Assembly (NCBI GenBank): GCA_963792205.1
Contig: CAWBVI010000010.1
Coordinates: 1 to 64,000, forward strand
From: DATDAH01 sp963792205
Lineage (GTDB): Bacteria > Actinomycetota > Acidimicrobiia > Acidimicrobiales > DATDAH01
Reading direction: 5' to 3'
Length of the DNA: 64,000 nt
Shown one piece after another: positions 1 to 7,056 of this stretch (positions are counted from its first letter, which is position 1; each line of letters opens with the position of its first letter). Under the pieces are notes generated by a model that saw nothing but the letters and a program-made list of their open reading frames with translations, searched no databases and was not told where the DNA came from. Made by a program: the position numbers and the translations under genes.

Positions 1-713
1 GCGATCTAGCCCAGGAGGGGGCCACCGAGGTCTGGCTCGTCTCGAACATGGTCACCGAGGAGCTGCGTCGTCTGGCTGGCTATGCCGCTACTCGACCTCG
101 AGTGGCTGCCAGGCTCCGGTGGCCATCGCCGACAACGGGATCCACGTGCTCAACTGGCGAGTCTGTTCGCTGCAGCATCGAGGGCGAACAGTCGATGGAG
201 TCGCCCGACGAACTGACCTTGTCCAACGTGAGCGTCGACCAGCCTGGTGGCTGTTCATGCCTACGACGAACGCACAGGGCCACTGCTGCTGATCAACGAC
301 AACGAGCAGCTCGGGACGGCTCGCGGCACGCGCTCGACCTGTCCGTCACCCGCGACCCGACGGCCGGCGTTATCGCTACCAGCTGGGCGGTCGGCTGCGG
401 ATCATGTCGCCGGGTCGCGCCTACACCGCCATCGCCGTCTATCATGCTCATACCCATCTGCACCGACGCCATCGTGCCTTCTACTACCTGCAGAAAACCG
501 ATGATCGATGTCCTGCATCCGAGGAGCGTGACCTGGTCACCAGACGGATCGATGCTGCTCTACATCGCCTGGAAACAAGGCGGAGGGGGGAACGTTGTTC
601 TCGCAGTTCCCGTCGACACGACGAAGGCTCCGTTCATCCTCGCCGACCCGTCGTGGACGGTGGAAGGCGGCAGAGGACCCATGCAGACTTGGGGTCGCCA
701 ACCACTCGGCTGA
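1..713 (+). pseudogene. Decayed gene remnant with a TolB/PD40-like beta-propeller blade
   Basis: No intact gene is readable here, but protein-like stretches appear in shifting plus-strand frames. Near the left edge GATEVWLVSN, then around 247-330 a stretch beginning VAVHAYDERTG, then around 370-420 RYRYQLGGRLRIMSPGRAY, and around 520-660 a stretch with SVTWSPDGSMLLYIAW. The WSPDGS-LLY pattern is typical of PD40/WD40-like propeller blades of TolB-type proteins. At least three frame changes would be needed to join the pieces, so this is a decayed gene, cut by the window edge on the left. It lies outside the leftmost tRNA-derived repeat. The family assignment rests on one blade and is weak. Confidence 0.35.
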
Positions 714-765
714 ACGAGACGTCCGGGGTCGCCCTGATTCCGGCTTGACAAGAAAAATCGTCGAG

Positions 766-811
766 TGGGCGATACTGGGCTCGAACCAGTGACCTCTGCC
801 GTGTGAAGGCA
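766..811 (-). repeat. Partial tRNA-Val 3' half, attachment-site copy 1
   Basis: These 46 bases match the 3' half of the intact tRNA-Val gene (6504-6549) with one mismatch, from the discriminator base through the T arm to the end of the anticodon stem-loop. The 5' half (D arm, acceptor 5' strand) is absent, so this cannot be a functional tRNA. Orientation equals that of the intact gene. Tyrosine recombinases commonly use this anticodon-to-3'-end segment as att core. The sequence to its right is shared with copy 3, as expected for an element-derived attR flank. Confidence 0.85.
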
Positions 812-828
812 CGCCACACCGTCGCAAG

Positions 829-936
829 AACCCTGGGATTCCAGGGTTTCCCCAGGTCTGGTGCCGGTTCCAAACTGACCGCCGGTGACCGCTGTTGACC
901 ACGGTTGACCACCATTTCGTGGTCAATTTGTGGTCC
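829..936. other. attP-like arm: conserved hairpin plus phased TGACC repeats, copy 1
   Basis: Starting 18 bases from att copy 1 is a perfect 8-bp hairpin (AACCCTGG/CCAGGGTT around GATT, 829-848). It is followed by four TGACC direct repeats at 876, 886, 896 and 906, exactly one helical turn apart, and inverted GTGGTC motifs at about 919 and 930. The same layout recurs at 4516-4610. Phased direct repeats next to an att core resemble arm-type binding sites for a tyrosine integrase or its accessory factor; that role is inferred. The remaining bases up to 1104 show nothing recognisable. Confidence 0.6.
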
Positions 937-1104
937 GGTGAAGAGATTTTCCGGCGAGTCTCGCCTCTCGGTCGTTGTAGTGGGGTGTGATGCACGCTGA
1001 TGCTCACGTCCCGGCGAAGGCGTTCGACCCGTCGTGTTCGACGCAGTCCTGACCGGCCCTGCCGGTGGTCTTCGGCTACCTGCTGCGGCTGTGTGGTGGC
1101 GACC

Positions 1105-2282
1105 TCAGTCGAGGAGGTAGCCAGAGAGAGCGGCGATCAGGGCGTCGATGTCGGTGCCATCGTTGTAGGGGGCCAGCGAGACACGGATCCGTCGCCGCGG
1201 GAACCGCAGACGATGCCGGCGGCGGTCAGGCACGACAGCGTGCCGGCGGGCAGGTCACCCTCCCGCCCCAACGAGATAGATGGCGAGCGGCACCGGCGGC
1301 GTCCAGGTCCCGGGACGGTCGCCGAAACCCGACGGCCGAAGCCCTTCGATGAAGGTGGTCGATCGAGCGTCTCGGCGTGCCCGGAGATTCTGCGCACCGA
1401 ACGGCGAGCCAGTTCGGTGATCGCCGCCGTCAGCCCGGCCACCGAGACATAGGACATCGTCGACTGCGTGTAGCGCCGCCCACCCTCGGCGAGCAGCAGT
1501 CGGGTGGCGTCGAACGAGAAGGGATCGGGTGTCCCCATCGAGCCGGGCAGCGGTGGGGGGCGATCGAGCAACGACTCGTGGATGGCCCCGATGGCCACCC
1601 CACCATGGCCGCCCAGCCATTTGTATCCGCTCGACACGATCAGGTCGGCATCCCAGGCGGCCGTGTCGATCGGCTCCGCTCCCGCCTCCTGGGATGCATC
1701 GATCACCAGTCGAGCTCCGACGGCATCGGTGGCGGCCCGGAGCCGAGGCACATCGACACGACTCCGGGTGGCGTACTGCACAGAGCCAACGGCGACGACC
1801 GCCGTCGTCTCGTCCACCGCGGCGACGACGGCATCGGTCAGGTCCGTGGTCGCCGTGTCGAGCACGAAGTGGACGCCAGGCCCGCCTCGATCCTCGGCCA
1901 GCAACCACGGGCGGGTCACCGCCGGGAAGTCGGTGGCGACCAGCACGACGGTGCGGTCCGCGGGCGGCGCCAGCAGCAGCGGCGCCTGACCCAGGGCTTC
2001 GCTGGCCCCTGACAGCAACGCGACCTGGCTCTCACCAGTGCCCAGCACCGCAGCCGCCTGGGCCCTCAGGGCCCCGAGGTAGGCCACCTCGTCCTCGTCG
2101 CTGAGGTGCAGGTTGGCGTGACGGCCGAGTCTTCCTGGAATCGGTGCATGGCCTCGACCGCCGGGCGACCGAAGAGCCCGGAGTGCCGCCTGGTTGAGAT
2201 AGACCGCTTCGCCGAGGCTGGCGTAGTCGGCACGAGGCAACACCGCCGCCCGAAGGTCCTTGCTGTCTCGCGACCCATCCAC
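1105..2282 (-). pseudogene. PLP-dependent class V aminotransferase (cysteine desulfurase-like), frameshifted
   Basis: The first 290 or so codons, from a GTG start at 2282, read as a fold-type I aminotransferase of the class V/NifS-like group: LLSGASEALGQAPLLL near the N terminus, LVIDASQEAGAEPID, and the Schiff-base lysine motif SSGYKWLGGHGG. The C-terminal third is spread over two frames: TTFIEGLRPSGFGDRPGTW, then GREGDLPAGTLSCLTAAGI, then RRRIRVSLAPYNDGTDID ending GYLLD and a stop at 1105. This needs three frameshifts. Joined, the protein would be about 390 residues, the usual length. It may act on cysteine or another amino acid; no partner genes are nearby. It sits between att copies 1 and 2, so it looks like decayed cargo of an integrated element, unless the indels are assembly errors. 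Confidence 0.7.
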
Positions 2283-2486
2283 GACTGAGTTCTAGCCCGA
2301 TGCCATTTCGGCCAGGCGTACCTGATCGACAAAGCGCCACTCAGGCGGGCTGGCGGAGGGCTACCGCTCATCGACGACGTCCTGTGACGGCGCCCCACGT
2401 CGACTTCCGTCTGCCATACGAAGGCATGTCCGCACGTGCTCGGGGGTCGGCCAGCCCGAACATGCCGGCGACCAGGAGAACTTCCG

Positions 2487-2532
2487 TGGGCGATACTGGG
2501 CTCGACCGAGTGGCCTCTGCCGTGTGAAGGCA
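2487..2532 (-). repeat. Partial tRNA-Val 3' half, attachment-site copy 2
   Basis: This segment matches tRNA-Val 6504-6549 with several substitutions inside the T arm (GACCGAGTGGC versus GAACCAGTGAC), and is exact over the anticodon stem-loop core CTGCCGTGTGAAGGCA. The tRNA 5' half is missing and the orientation is the same as the intact gene. Unlike copies 1 and 3, its right flank (2533-2711, no gene seen) does not carry the hairpin or the phased TGACC repeats, so it may descend from a different element or a more decayed one. Confidence 0.8.
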
Positions 2533-2711
2533 GTTCGGTGACGTCCCGATTAGTCCGACTGTCATCGCTGAGCCGCGTTCGACGACCCGTCCTGCAACGC
2601 GGGATCCAGCCCACACCGTCACTGCGACCGGGAGGATGCCCCGAACGGCGTTCCTGTGATGGCGCGACCCTCGGAGGGAGATCCGGTGCGCGGTCGGCGT
2701 CCGTCGTCCAC

Positions 2712-3182
2712 CTACTGACCGTCCGCCCGGGCTTTGGTGATGGCCTCGACCCAGGCCGGTCCGTGGGCATGCCCCCGTTCTTCGGCGCGAAGGTCGAGGC
2801 CGCCTGCGTGCCCCCAGCGTCCCGGTAGGTGACCGTCATCGTCTTGAACATGCCCTTGAGCTCGCACTCGCGCGACCCGCCCTAGGGGGATGTCGAGGCT
2901 GCCAGCGCTACCGAGCACGGAGACGTCGAGGTGCTCGGTCGACGAGGTCCGCAAGCCCGCCAACGGACTCGTCGCGCCGCCGAGCAGTCGGCCGAGGGTC
3001 ACGTCGTTCTTGCCGGTCGACAGGAAGAGCAGCCGCTCGGAAGTCAGGACCAAGCGACCCAACTTGGCAGAGAACAACGTCTGCTTCCGCTTCGGGCCCT
3101 CCCATCTGAAGATCTTGTCCGCCTGCCCCAGGATGTCCTCTGCCACAGCCACAACTCCTGTCGTCGTTGATGAACGGGCCAC
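2712..3182 (-). pseudogene. GRAM/PH-like domain protein, frameshifted
   Basis: From a start at 3182 the first 110 codons read as a small cytoplasmic domain protein: DKIFRWEGPKRKQTLFSAKL, then GRLVLTSERLLFLSTGKND. The pattern 'lxLTxxRLLFLS' is typical of GRAM/PH-like domains that start with a strand pair. After DIPLGRV the reading frame must shift to ELKGMFKTMTVTYRDAGG, which completes the beta-sheet, and then shift back to end AWVEAITKARADGQ. Two frameshifts in about 470 bases make the present gene non-functional unless they are assembly errors. The family call rests on strand pattern, not on a diagnostic residue. It lies between att copies 2 and 3 and has no functional neighbours. Confidence 0.5.
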
Positions 3183-3270
3183 CCAGGGCCGGTCATCGGA
3201 GTCGGATCGGAAATTGGAAGGACGCCCCCACCGCTGGGGCCGCGGGGCCGTGCCGGCTACGGGGCGAACC

Positions 3271-3818
3271 TCACTGCCGCTGAGAACGGCGGGCGCTCCG
3301 GCGCATGATCCTCCTCAGCGCACTTCCCGCCGGACGGAGTGCGTAGAGGGCATGGACGCGGATGTTGGCCGGATTGCCGAGACAGTGGCGGGGGATCGGT
3401 GAACCGGTACCGGTCAGGGCTGAGGTACTGGAAGGTCGGCAGCCCTTGGCAAACCACCGCGCCGACCGGGTCTCCGCGCAACACAGGAGGCTTCGCCCCG
3501 GTGGGGGCTCCCGTCCATGCTCAACTGGTACTGAAAAGTACCCGAGCCGGGAGTCGTTTGTAATGAGAAGACGATGTAGGTGTTCCTGGTCCGCCACGTC
3601 GGGTGGGTGGCGGGGTTTACCCCTTCGCGGGTTCGGACCGTCAAGGTGACGGTCGTCCCGTGGACGATTCGCACGGAGCGGATGTCGTTCTTCCTGTACA
3701 CGTTCTCGCTCCCGACAGGGTCGAGGAATGTGTAGGGCGAGGAAACCGCAGCCTCTGCGGGTCCAGCGAGAACCCCGGACAGGGTGAGGAAAACAATCAG
3801 TACAACCATCCGCCGCAT
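3271..3818 (-). pseudogene. Secreted protein of unknown function, frameshifted
   Basis: The start at 3818 gives a clear Sec signal peptide (MRRMVVLIVFLTLSGVLAG, cut after AEA), followed by a mature part with SPYTFLDPVGSENVYRKND and RSVRIVHGTTVTLTVRTRE, suggesting an all-beta extracellular domain. After FQYQLSMDG the frame is lost. Matching pieces continue as GAVVCQGLPTFQYLSPDRYR and then PRHCLGNPANIRVHALYA in the other two frames, ending at 3271. At least two frameshifts are needed. No family is recognised. About 55 bases upstream lies a 48-base element that also precedes the secreted gene at 4800. Confidence 0.5.
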
Positions 3819-3870
3819 AGCGCACGTGCTATCCGAGACGATGGCGCCGATGAACGAATGGGTTCGTGCC

Positions 3871-3918
3871 CGCATGGCGCGGACGGTAAGGACGGGGAGC
3901 AAAGCGGGAGCAAAGCGC
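3871..3918 (-). promoter_or_regulatory. Conserved 48-base upstream element, copy 1
   Basis: Read on the minus strand this begins GCGCTTTGCT, contains two tandem GCTTTGCTNCC units 11 bases apart, then CCTTAC and CCATGCG. It matches 43 of 48 bases with 4717-4764 in the opposite orientation. In both places it lies upstream of a gene for a secreted protein, pointing toward it, at 36-53 bases from the start. Because the two genes are not otherwise similar, the shared segment is more likely a promoter/operator than coding sequence. The rest of 3819-4077 shows nothing else. Confidence 0.5.
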
Positions 3919-4077
3919 AGTGTCCTGCGCCATCCGAGGGTCGAACAGATGGGCCAACTCGATCCGCCGGGGCCTCCGACGCCAGTCGGAACTGCTGCGC
4001 CATCCGCATCGAACGACCAGCGCTGGGCTGACGCAATCTCGAAACCTCGGCGTCAGCGACGGTCACCAGCTGACGTT

Positions 4078-4440
4078 TCAGCTGCCGTCGGCGTCCTCGT
4101 AGGTGAGGGTCACGACGTCGCCATTGCGCTCCGCGGCGATCACCGACACCGGACCGCTCGAGAGAACGCCCGGGATACGGAGCCTGCCTTCAGTTCCTCA
4201 AGGCAGCGGCGAGCATCAAGAACAACCCCATCCGTGCCACTTCCCTTCTGGGAGAAACCGCCACCAGCGTCGTTCACTCTGCCATCATCCGGGCATCGAA
4301 CGCAGTGAGCTTCGGGTGCAGGTTGCGACCACGACTGCGGGACACGCGGATGTGTCCGAAATCTCGCTCCTCTGCCGTGATCGGCCATCGCTCAAATCCA
4401 CGCTCGCGAGCGTCTGCCACAGCTGAGTCGATCGGCAGCC
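4078..4440 (-). pseudogene. Unidentified protein, frameshifted
   Basis: Three minus-strand stretches in different frames form one plausible protein. They are RWPITAEERDFGHIRVSRSR to FDARMMAE (about 4390-4275), then RVNDAGGGFSQKGSGTDG and LDARRCLEELKAG (about 4275-4170), then SVIAAERNGDVVTLTYEDA with a stop at 4078. The codon and residue composition of these pieces is protein-like. I do not recognise the family and the start is uncertain; it may lie inside or beyond att copy 3. It needs at least two frameshifts, like its neighbours in the island. Confidence 0.35.
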
Positions 4441-4480
4441 TCGTCCCTGAGTCCCGTGCCCCAGACTTGGCGAAACCTCC

Positions 4481-4499
4481 CTCTGCTGTGTGAAGGCAC
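4481..4499 (-). repeat. Partial tRNA-Val anticodon arm, attachment-site copy 3
   Basis: Only the anticodon stem-loop core survives clearly: 18 of 19 bases match the equivalent part of copy 1 (CTCTGCTGTGTGAAGGCAC versus CTCTGCCGTGTGAAGGCAC). The T-arm side to the left is eroded. Its identity as an att copy is supported by its right flank, which repeats the hairpin and phased TGACC array that follow copy 1 at nearly the same distances. Confidence 0.7.
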
Positions 4500-4515
4500 A
4501 CGACCGGATGGCCAG

Positions 4516-4610
4516 AACCCCGGGATTCCGGGGTTACCCTGGTCAGCGGCCCGATCCGGGTGACCGCTGGTGACCGCCAAATGACCGTGAGTGACCACGA
4601 TTTCGTGGTC
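4516..4610. other. attP-like arm: conserved hairpin plus phased TGACC repeats, copy 2
   Basis: A perfect 8-bp hairpin (AACCCCGG/CCGGGGTT around GATT, 4516-4535) corresponds to the hairpin at 829. A T:A pair there has become C:G here on both arms, so the pairing itself is conserved. TGACC direct repeats follow at 4561, 4571, 4582 and 4592 (periods 10, 11, 10), then an 8-bp palindrome GACCACGA-TT-TCGTGGTC. Distances from the att core (17 to the hairpin, 45 from hairpin to repeats) match copy 1 closely. Confidence 0.6.
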
Positions 4611-4716
4611 TGAATGTGGTCTGGGCTACGCCTTCCTCGTATTCAGCGGTGCGGCCAGCCGTGCTTGGTGGTCGTCGCAGAACTGCTCCGCCGTCGCCCC
4701 AGACGATAGGCAACGG

Positions 4717-4764
4717 GCGCTTTGCTACCGCTTTGCTCCCGATCCTTACGGTCCGCACCATGCG
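4717..4764 (+). promoter_or_regulatory. Conserved 48-base upstream element, copy 2
   Basis: Second copy of the element at 3871-3918, here on the plus strand and ending 35 bases before the start of the secreted protein at 4800. It carries GCTTTGCTACC followed by GCTTTGCTCCC, then CCTTACGG and CCATGCG. TTTGCT and CCTTAC could serve as promoter hexamers, or the tandem unit as a direct-repeat operator; the sequence does not decide. The flanking 4620-4716 shows nothing. Confidence 0.5.
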
Positions 4765-4799
4765 GCCACGAGCCGCCGGGCTAGCAGCGGAGCGCGGGA

Positions 4800-6409
4800 A
4801 TGACCAGGCGGCCTCGAGGACGAATGGTGGCGCAGGCAATCGTCGGCGTCGTTTCGATGGGATGCCTGGTGGGGATCCCTGTGGCACCGGACGTTGCTGA
4901 CGCTGAAGATTCGTGCGGCAGCGGCTGGCACAAGGAGAGTGACGGCGGGATGTCCGGCCAAGGGACACGCGTGGTGGCCGGCAGGCGTGCAATCGCCAAG
5001 ACCGGCGGCTATGTCCGATTCTGCAGTCGGGAACGGAACCTGCTCGACCAGGTAGACCAGCGGGTCATTGTCGGGCTTCCGCACGACTGGTACGGCTCCG
5101 GCAGGTTCTCGGGCAGCCGGATCACCCGAGTCTGCGTCAAGCTGGAGGTCACCGTCCGAGGGGCTGACATACCGAGCGGATCCACGATCGGGATCTCAGG
5201 CCTCACCCCCGGCTTCAGTCAGTCGTTCGGCGACTCGGTCAGCACTGCAACCAGAGAACTGTGACGAGGCACCGACGACCTTCGCTCAGCTCCTGCCCTC
5301 GGATATCACCTTCACCGCTCCGAACGCTGGATGGTCAGCCAATCCCGACGATCCAAGGATCACCTCGGTCCGGCTCGAGACATGGGCCTCGGTGAGGTTC
5401 CGCACAGCATCGGGAACAATCACGGAGTTCGAGGCGCAAGCGACACGGACGTCCCCACAGGCAGACGTCCTTACAGCGGGCCTGATACCACGGCCCCAGT
5501 CTTGCGAGCCCCCACCGCTGCCCTCGCGTCTCCATATTCGCGATCGGTGAACTACTCCATCGTCGCCACCGACGACTCCGGGGAAGTACCCCAGATGAGA
5601 GTCCAGGTCTCCGGTGAGGAGTGGCGCCCATGGGTGGCAGCCAGGCCGACCGGGACGGTGATCCTCCCGAATTCGTACGGGACATTCACGGTGTGGTTCC
5701 AGGTGCGAGACGCAGCAGGAAATCTCTCGCTACGACACGCGGCGCCCAACGTGACCGCGCGTGCGGGACACGACCCCGCCTTCGCTCGCCCAGCCCGTTG
5801 CTGCCCTGACCGCGCCCGACTCGCCGGACCGTCGCCTTCTCGCTGAACGCGGCCGACGACTCCGGTGCGGTCTCGCATATGCGGGTGCGGGTGTCGGGCG
5901 AGGACTGGCGACCGTGGGTGACGTTCCAACCGACCGGCACCGTGATCCTCCCGGATCGATGGGGTGTGTTCACCGTCTGGTTCCAGGTGCGAGACCCTGC
6001 GGGGAATCCGTCCTCCGAGCGAGCGGCCAACAACGTCACCCGTACGGCCCAACCGTCGCTCACCCTCCGACAGATCGACAACAGCGGCAACCTCCGCTCG
6101 TGCGGCAGCAACACGCCAACGTCGCCGCCGTGCTCCGACGCGGTGAAGCGCTTCCGCACGACGATCAACTCGCCGATGCTGCCGCCGACCGACCTGCTGC
6201 TGAAGGCGTGGCGCAACGTCAACGGGACCTGGGTCGAGACGTCCTCCTCGCCGTTCATGAGGGCCTCGATCACCGGTTCGGTGATCGACCAGCAGGTGAC
6301 CGCCAACCTGCTCGCGGGACTCTGGCGGTTCCAGTCCCAGGTGCCGAATGCACCCGACGGAACGACGGCGTTCGCGGCGTCCGAGTTTCAGTACCTGCGC
6401 ATCGACTGA
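4800..6409 (+). pseudogene. Secreted Ig-like repeat surface protein, frameshifted
   Basis: A start at 4800 gives a signal peptide (RMVAQAIVGVVSMGCLVGIP, cut near ADA) and a mature part through 5264. The frame then shifts to NCDEAPTTFAQLLPSD and ITSVRLETWASVRFRTASG, then to a repeat unit with MRVQVSGEEWRPWVAA, GTVILPNSYGTFTVWFQVRD and AAGN (about 5590-5730). A near-identical unit with MRVRVSGEDWRPWVTF, GTVILPDRWGVFTVWFQVRD and PAGN follows in a third frame (5879-6010). An unrelated C-terminal domain then ends FQYLRID at 6409. The repeats are about 90 residues and look like bacterial Ig-like domains (TVWFQVRD-AGN strand). At least three frameshifts break the gene. Whether 4800-5264 and 5550-6409 were one gene is inferred from continuity. 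Likely an envelope protein carried by the element next to tRNA-Val. Confidence 0.6.
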
Positions 6410-6420
6410 GCTGTGACCGT

Positions 6421-6469
6421 GAAATTGCGCTGATTCGTCACGCGTGGTGTGACGAATCGGCGCAATTTC
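6421..6469. repeat. Long inverted repeat between the Ig-like gene and tRNA-Val
   Basis: Two 21-base arms (6421-6441 and 6449-6469) match at 20 of 21 positions around a 7-base loop. The left arm starts GAAATTGCGC and the right arm ends GCGCAATTTC. It starts 12 bases after the stop of the plus-strand gene and faces the 3' end of tRNA-Val, so it could terminate transcription from both sides. No T tract follows (GGGGGG instead). It could also be a small mobile palindrome. Confidence 0.6.
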
Positions 6470-6503
6470 GGGGGGTCCGCTTCTGACCGGGCAATCTTCT
6501 CGG

Positions 6504-6575
6504 TGGGCGATACTGGGCTCGAACCAGTGACTTCTGCCGTGTGAAGGCAGCGCTCTTCCGCTGAGCTAATCGCCC
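6504..6575 (-). tRNA. tRNA-Val(CAC)
   Basis: A complete 72-nt cloverleaf: acceptor stem GGGCGAT pairing with ATCGCCC, T8-A9, D arm GCTC/GAGC, anticodon stem CTGCC/GGCAG with loop TTCACAC (anticodon CAC, valine GUG codon), short variable loop, T arm ACTGG/CCAGT with loop TTCGAGC, discriminator A. CCA is not encoded. Its 3' half is repeated three times on its 3' side (766, 2487, 4481), marking it as the integration target of the island to the left. Confidence 0.97.
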
Positions 6576-6652
6576 CGGTGGGGACCTCGGATGGTAGCGC
6601 CCGATCCGCTCAGGCCGATTTCGAGTGGTCAGCGGTCGGAATCGGATCGACC

Positions 6653-7033
6653 TCAGGGGTAGGTCCGGAGCTCCACGGTGTTGCCGTCGGGATCCTTGAC
6701 GTAGATGCCGAGTCCCTGGCCGCGGGCACCGAAGAGGTCGGCGGGCTCGGCGGGGCCGGCCAGGTCGAACTCGCCCGACTCGGCGATGGCCTGGAGGTCG
6801 TCGGCGTCGACGACGACGGCGAAGTGGTTGAGGTTCTCCCCCGTCCGCTCGGACTCGAACAGGTCGATGAGGGTGTGCTCGTCGATGCGCAGCGACGGGA
6901 ACAGGACCTCGCCCCGGCGCCACTCCTCCATGCGCTCCAGCCCCACGCCCAGCTTCTCCTGGTACCACTGCGCCGAGCGCTCGACATCGGACACGTTGAG
7001 CACGATGTGGTCGAACCCCGTCACCTGCACCAT
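6653..7033 (-). CDS. VOC family (glyoxalase/bleomycin resistance-like) protein
   Basis: A 126-residue single-module vicinal-oxygen-chelate protein. The N terminus has the first metal-ligand strand FDHIVLNVSD with a His, followed by helix SAQWYQEKLGVGLER. The second half has LNHFAVVVD with another His and ends in the typical GIYVKDPDGNTVELRTYP, whose Glu is the usual third ligand. Such proteins dimerise to complete one or two metal sites. Substrate cannot be told. The ATG at 7033 is followed directly by the fold. It is divergent from the AGE epimerase (23 bases between starts) and the first intact gene after tRNA-Val. Confidence 0.9.
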   Translation of the reverse strand: MVQVTGFDHIVLNVSDVERSAQWYQEKLGVGLERMEEWRRGEVLFPSLRIDEHTLIDLFESERTGENLNHFAVVVDADDLQAIAESGEFDLAGPAEPADLFGARGQGLGIYVKDPDGNTVELRTYP

Positions 7034-7056
7034 GGGCGGAGCCTAGGGTCGCACCG

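Noticed and set aside
766..4499. Partial tRNA copies as functional tRNA genes
   Set aside because: The 5' acceptor strand and D arm are absent from all three.
1..6500. Integrase or excisionase gene for the island
   Set aside because: Both strands were read for tyrosine-recombinase R-H-R-Y patterns and serine-recombinase N termini; none found. The reading WFEPSIAH-type strings across tRNA copies are shadows of the tRNA itself.
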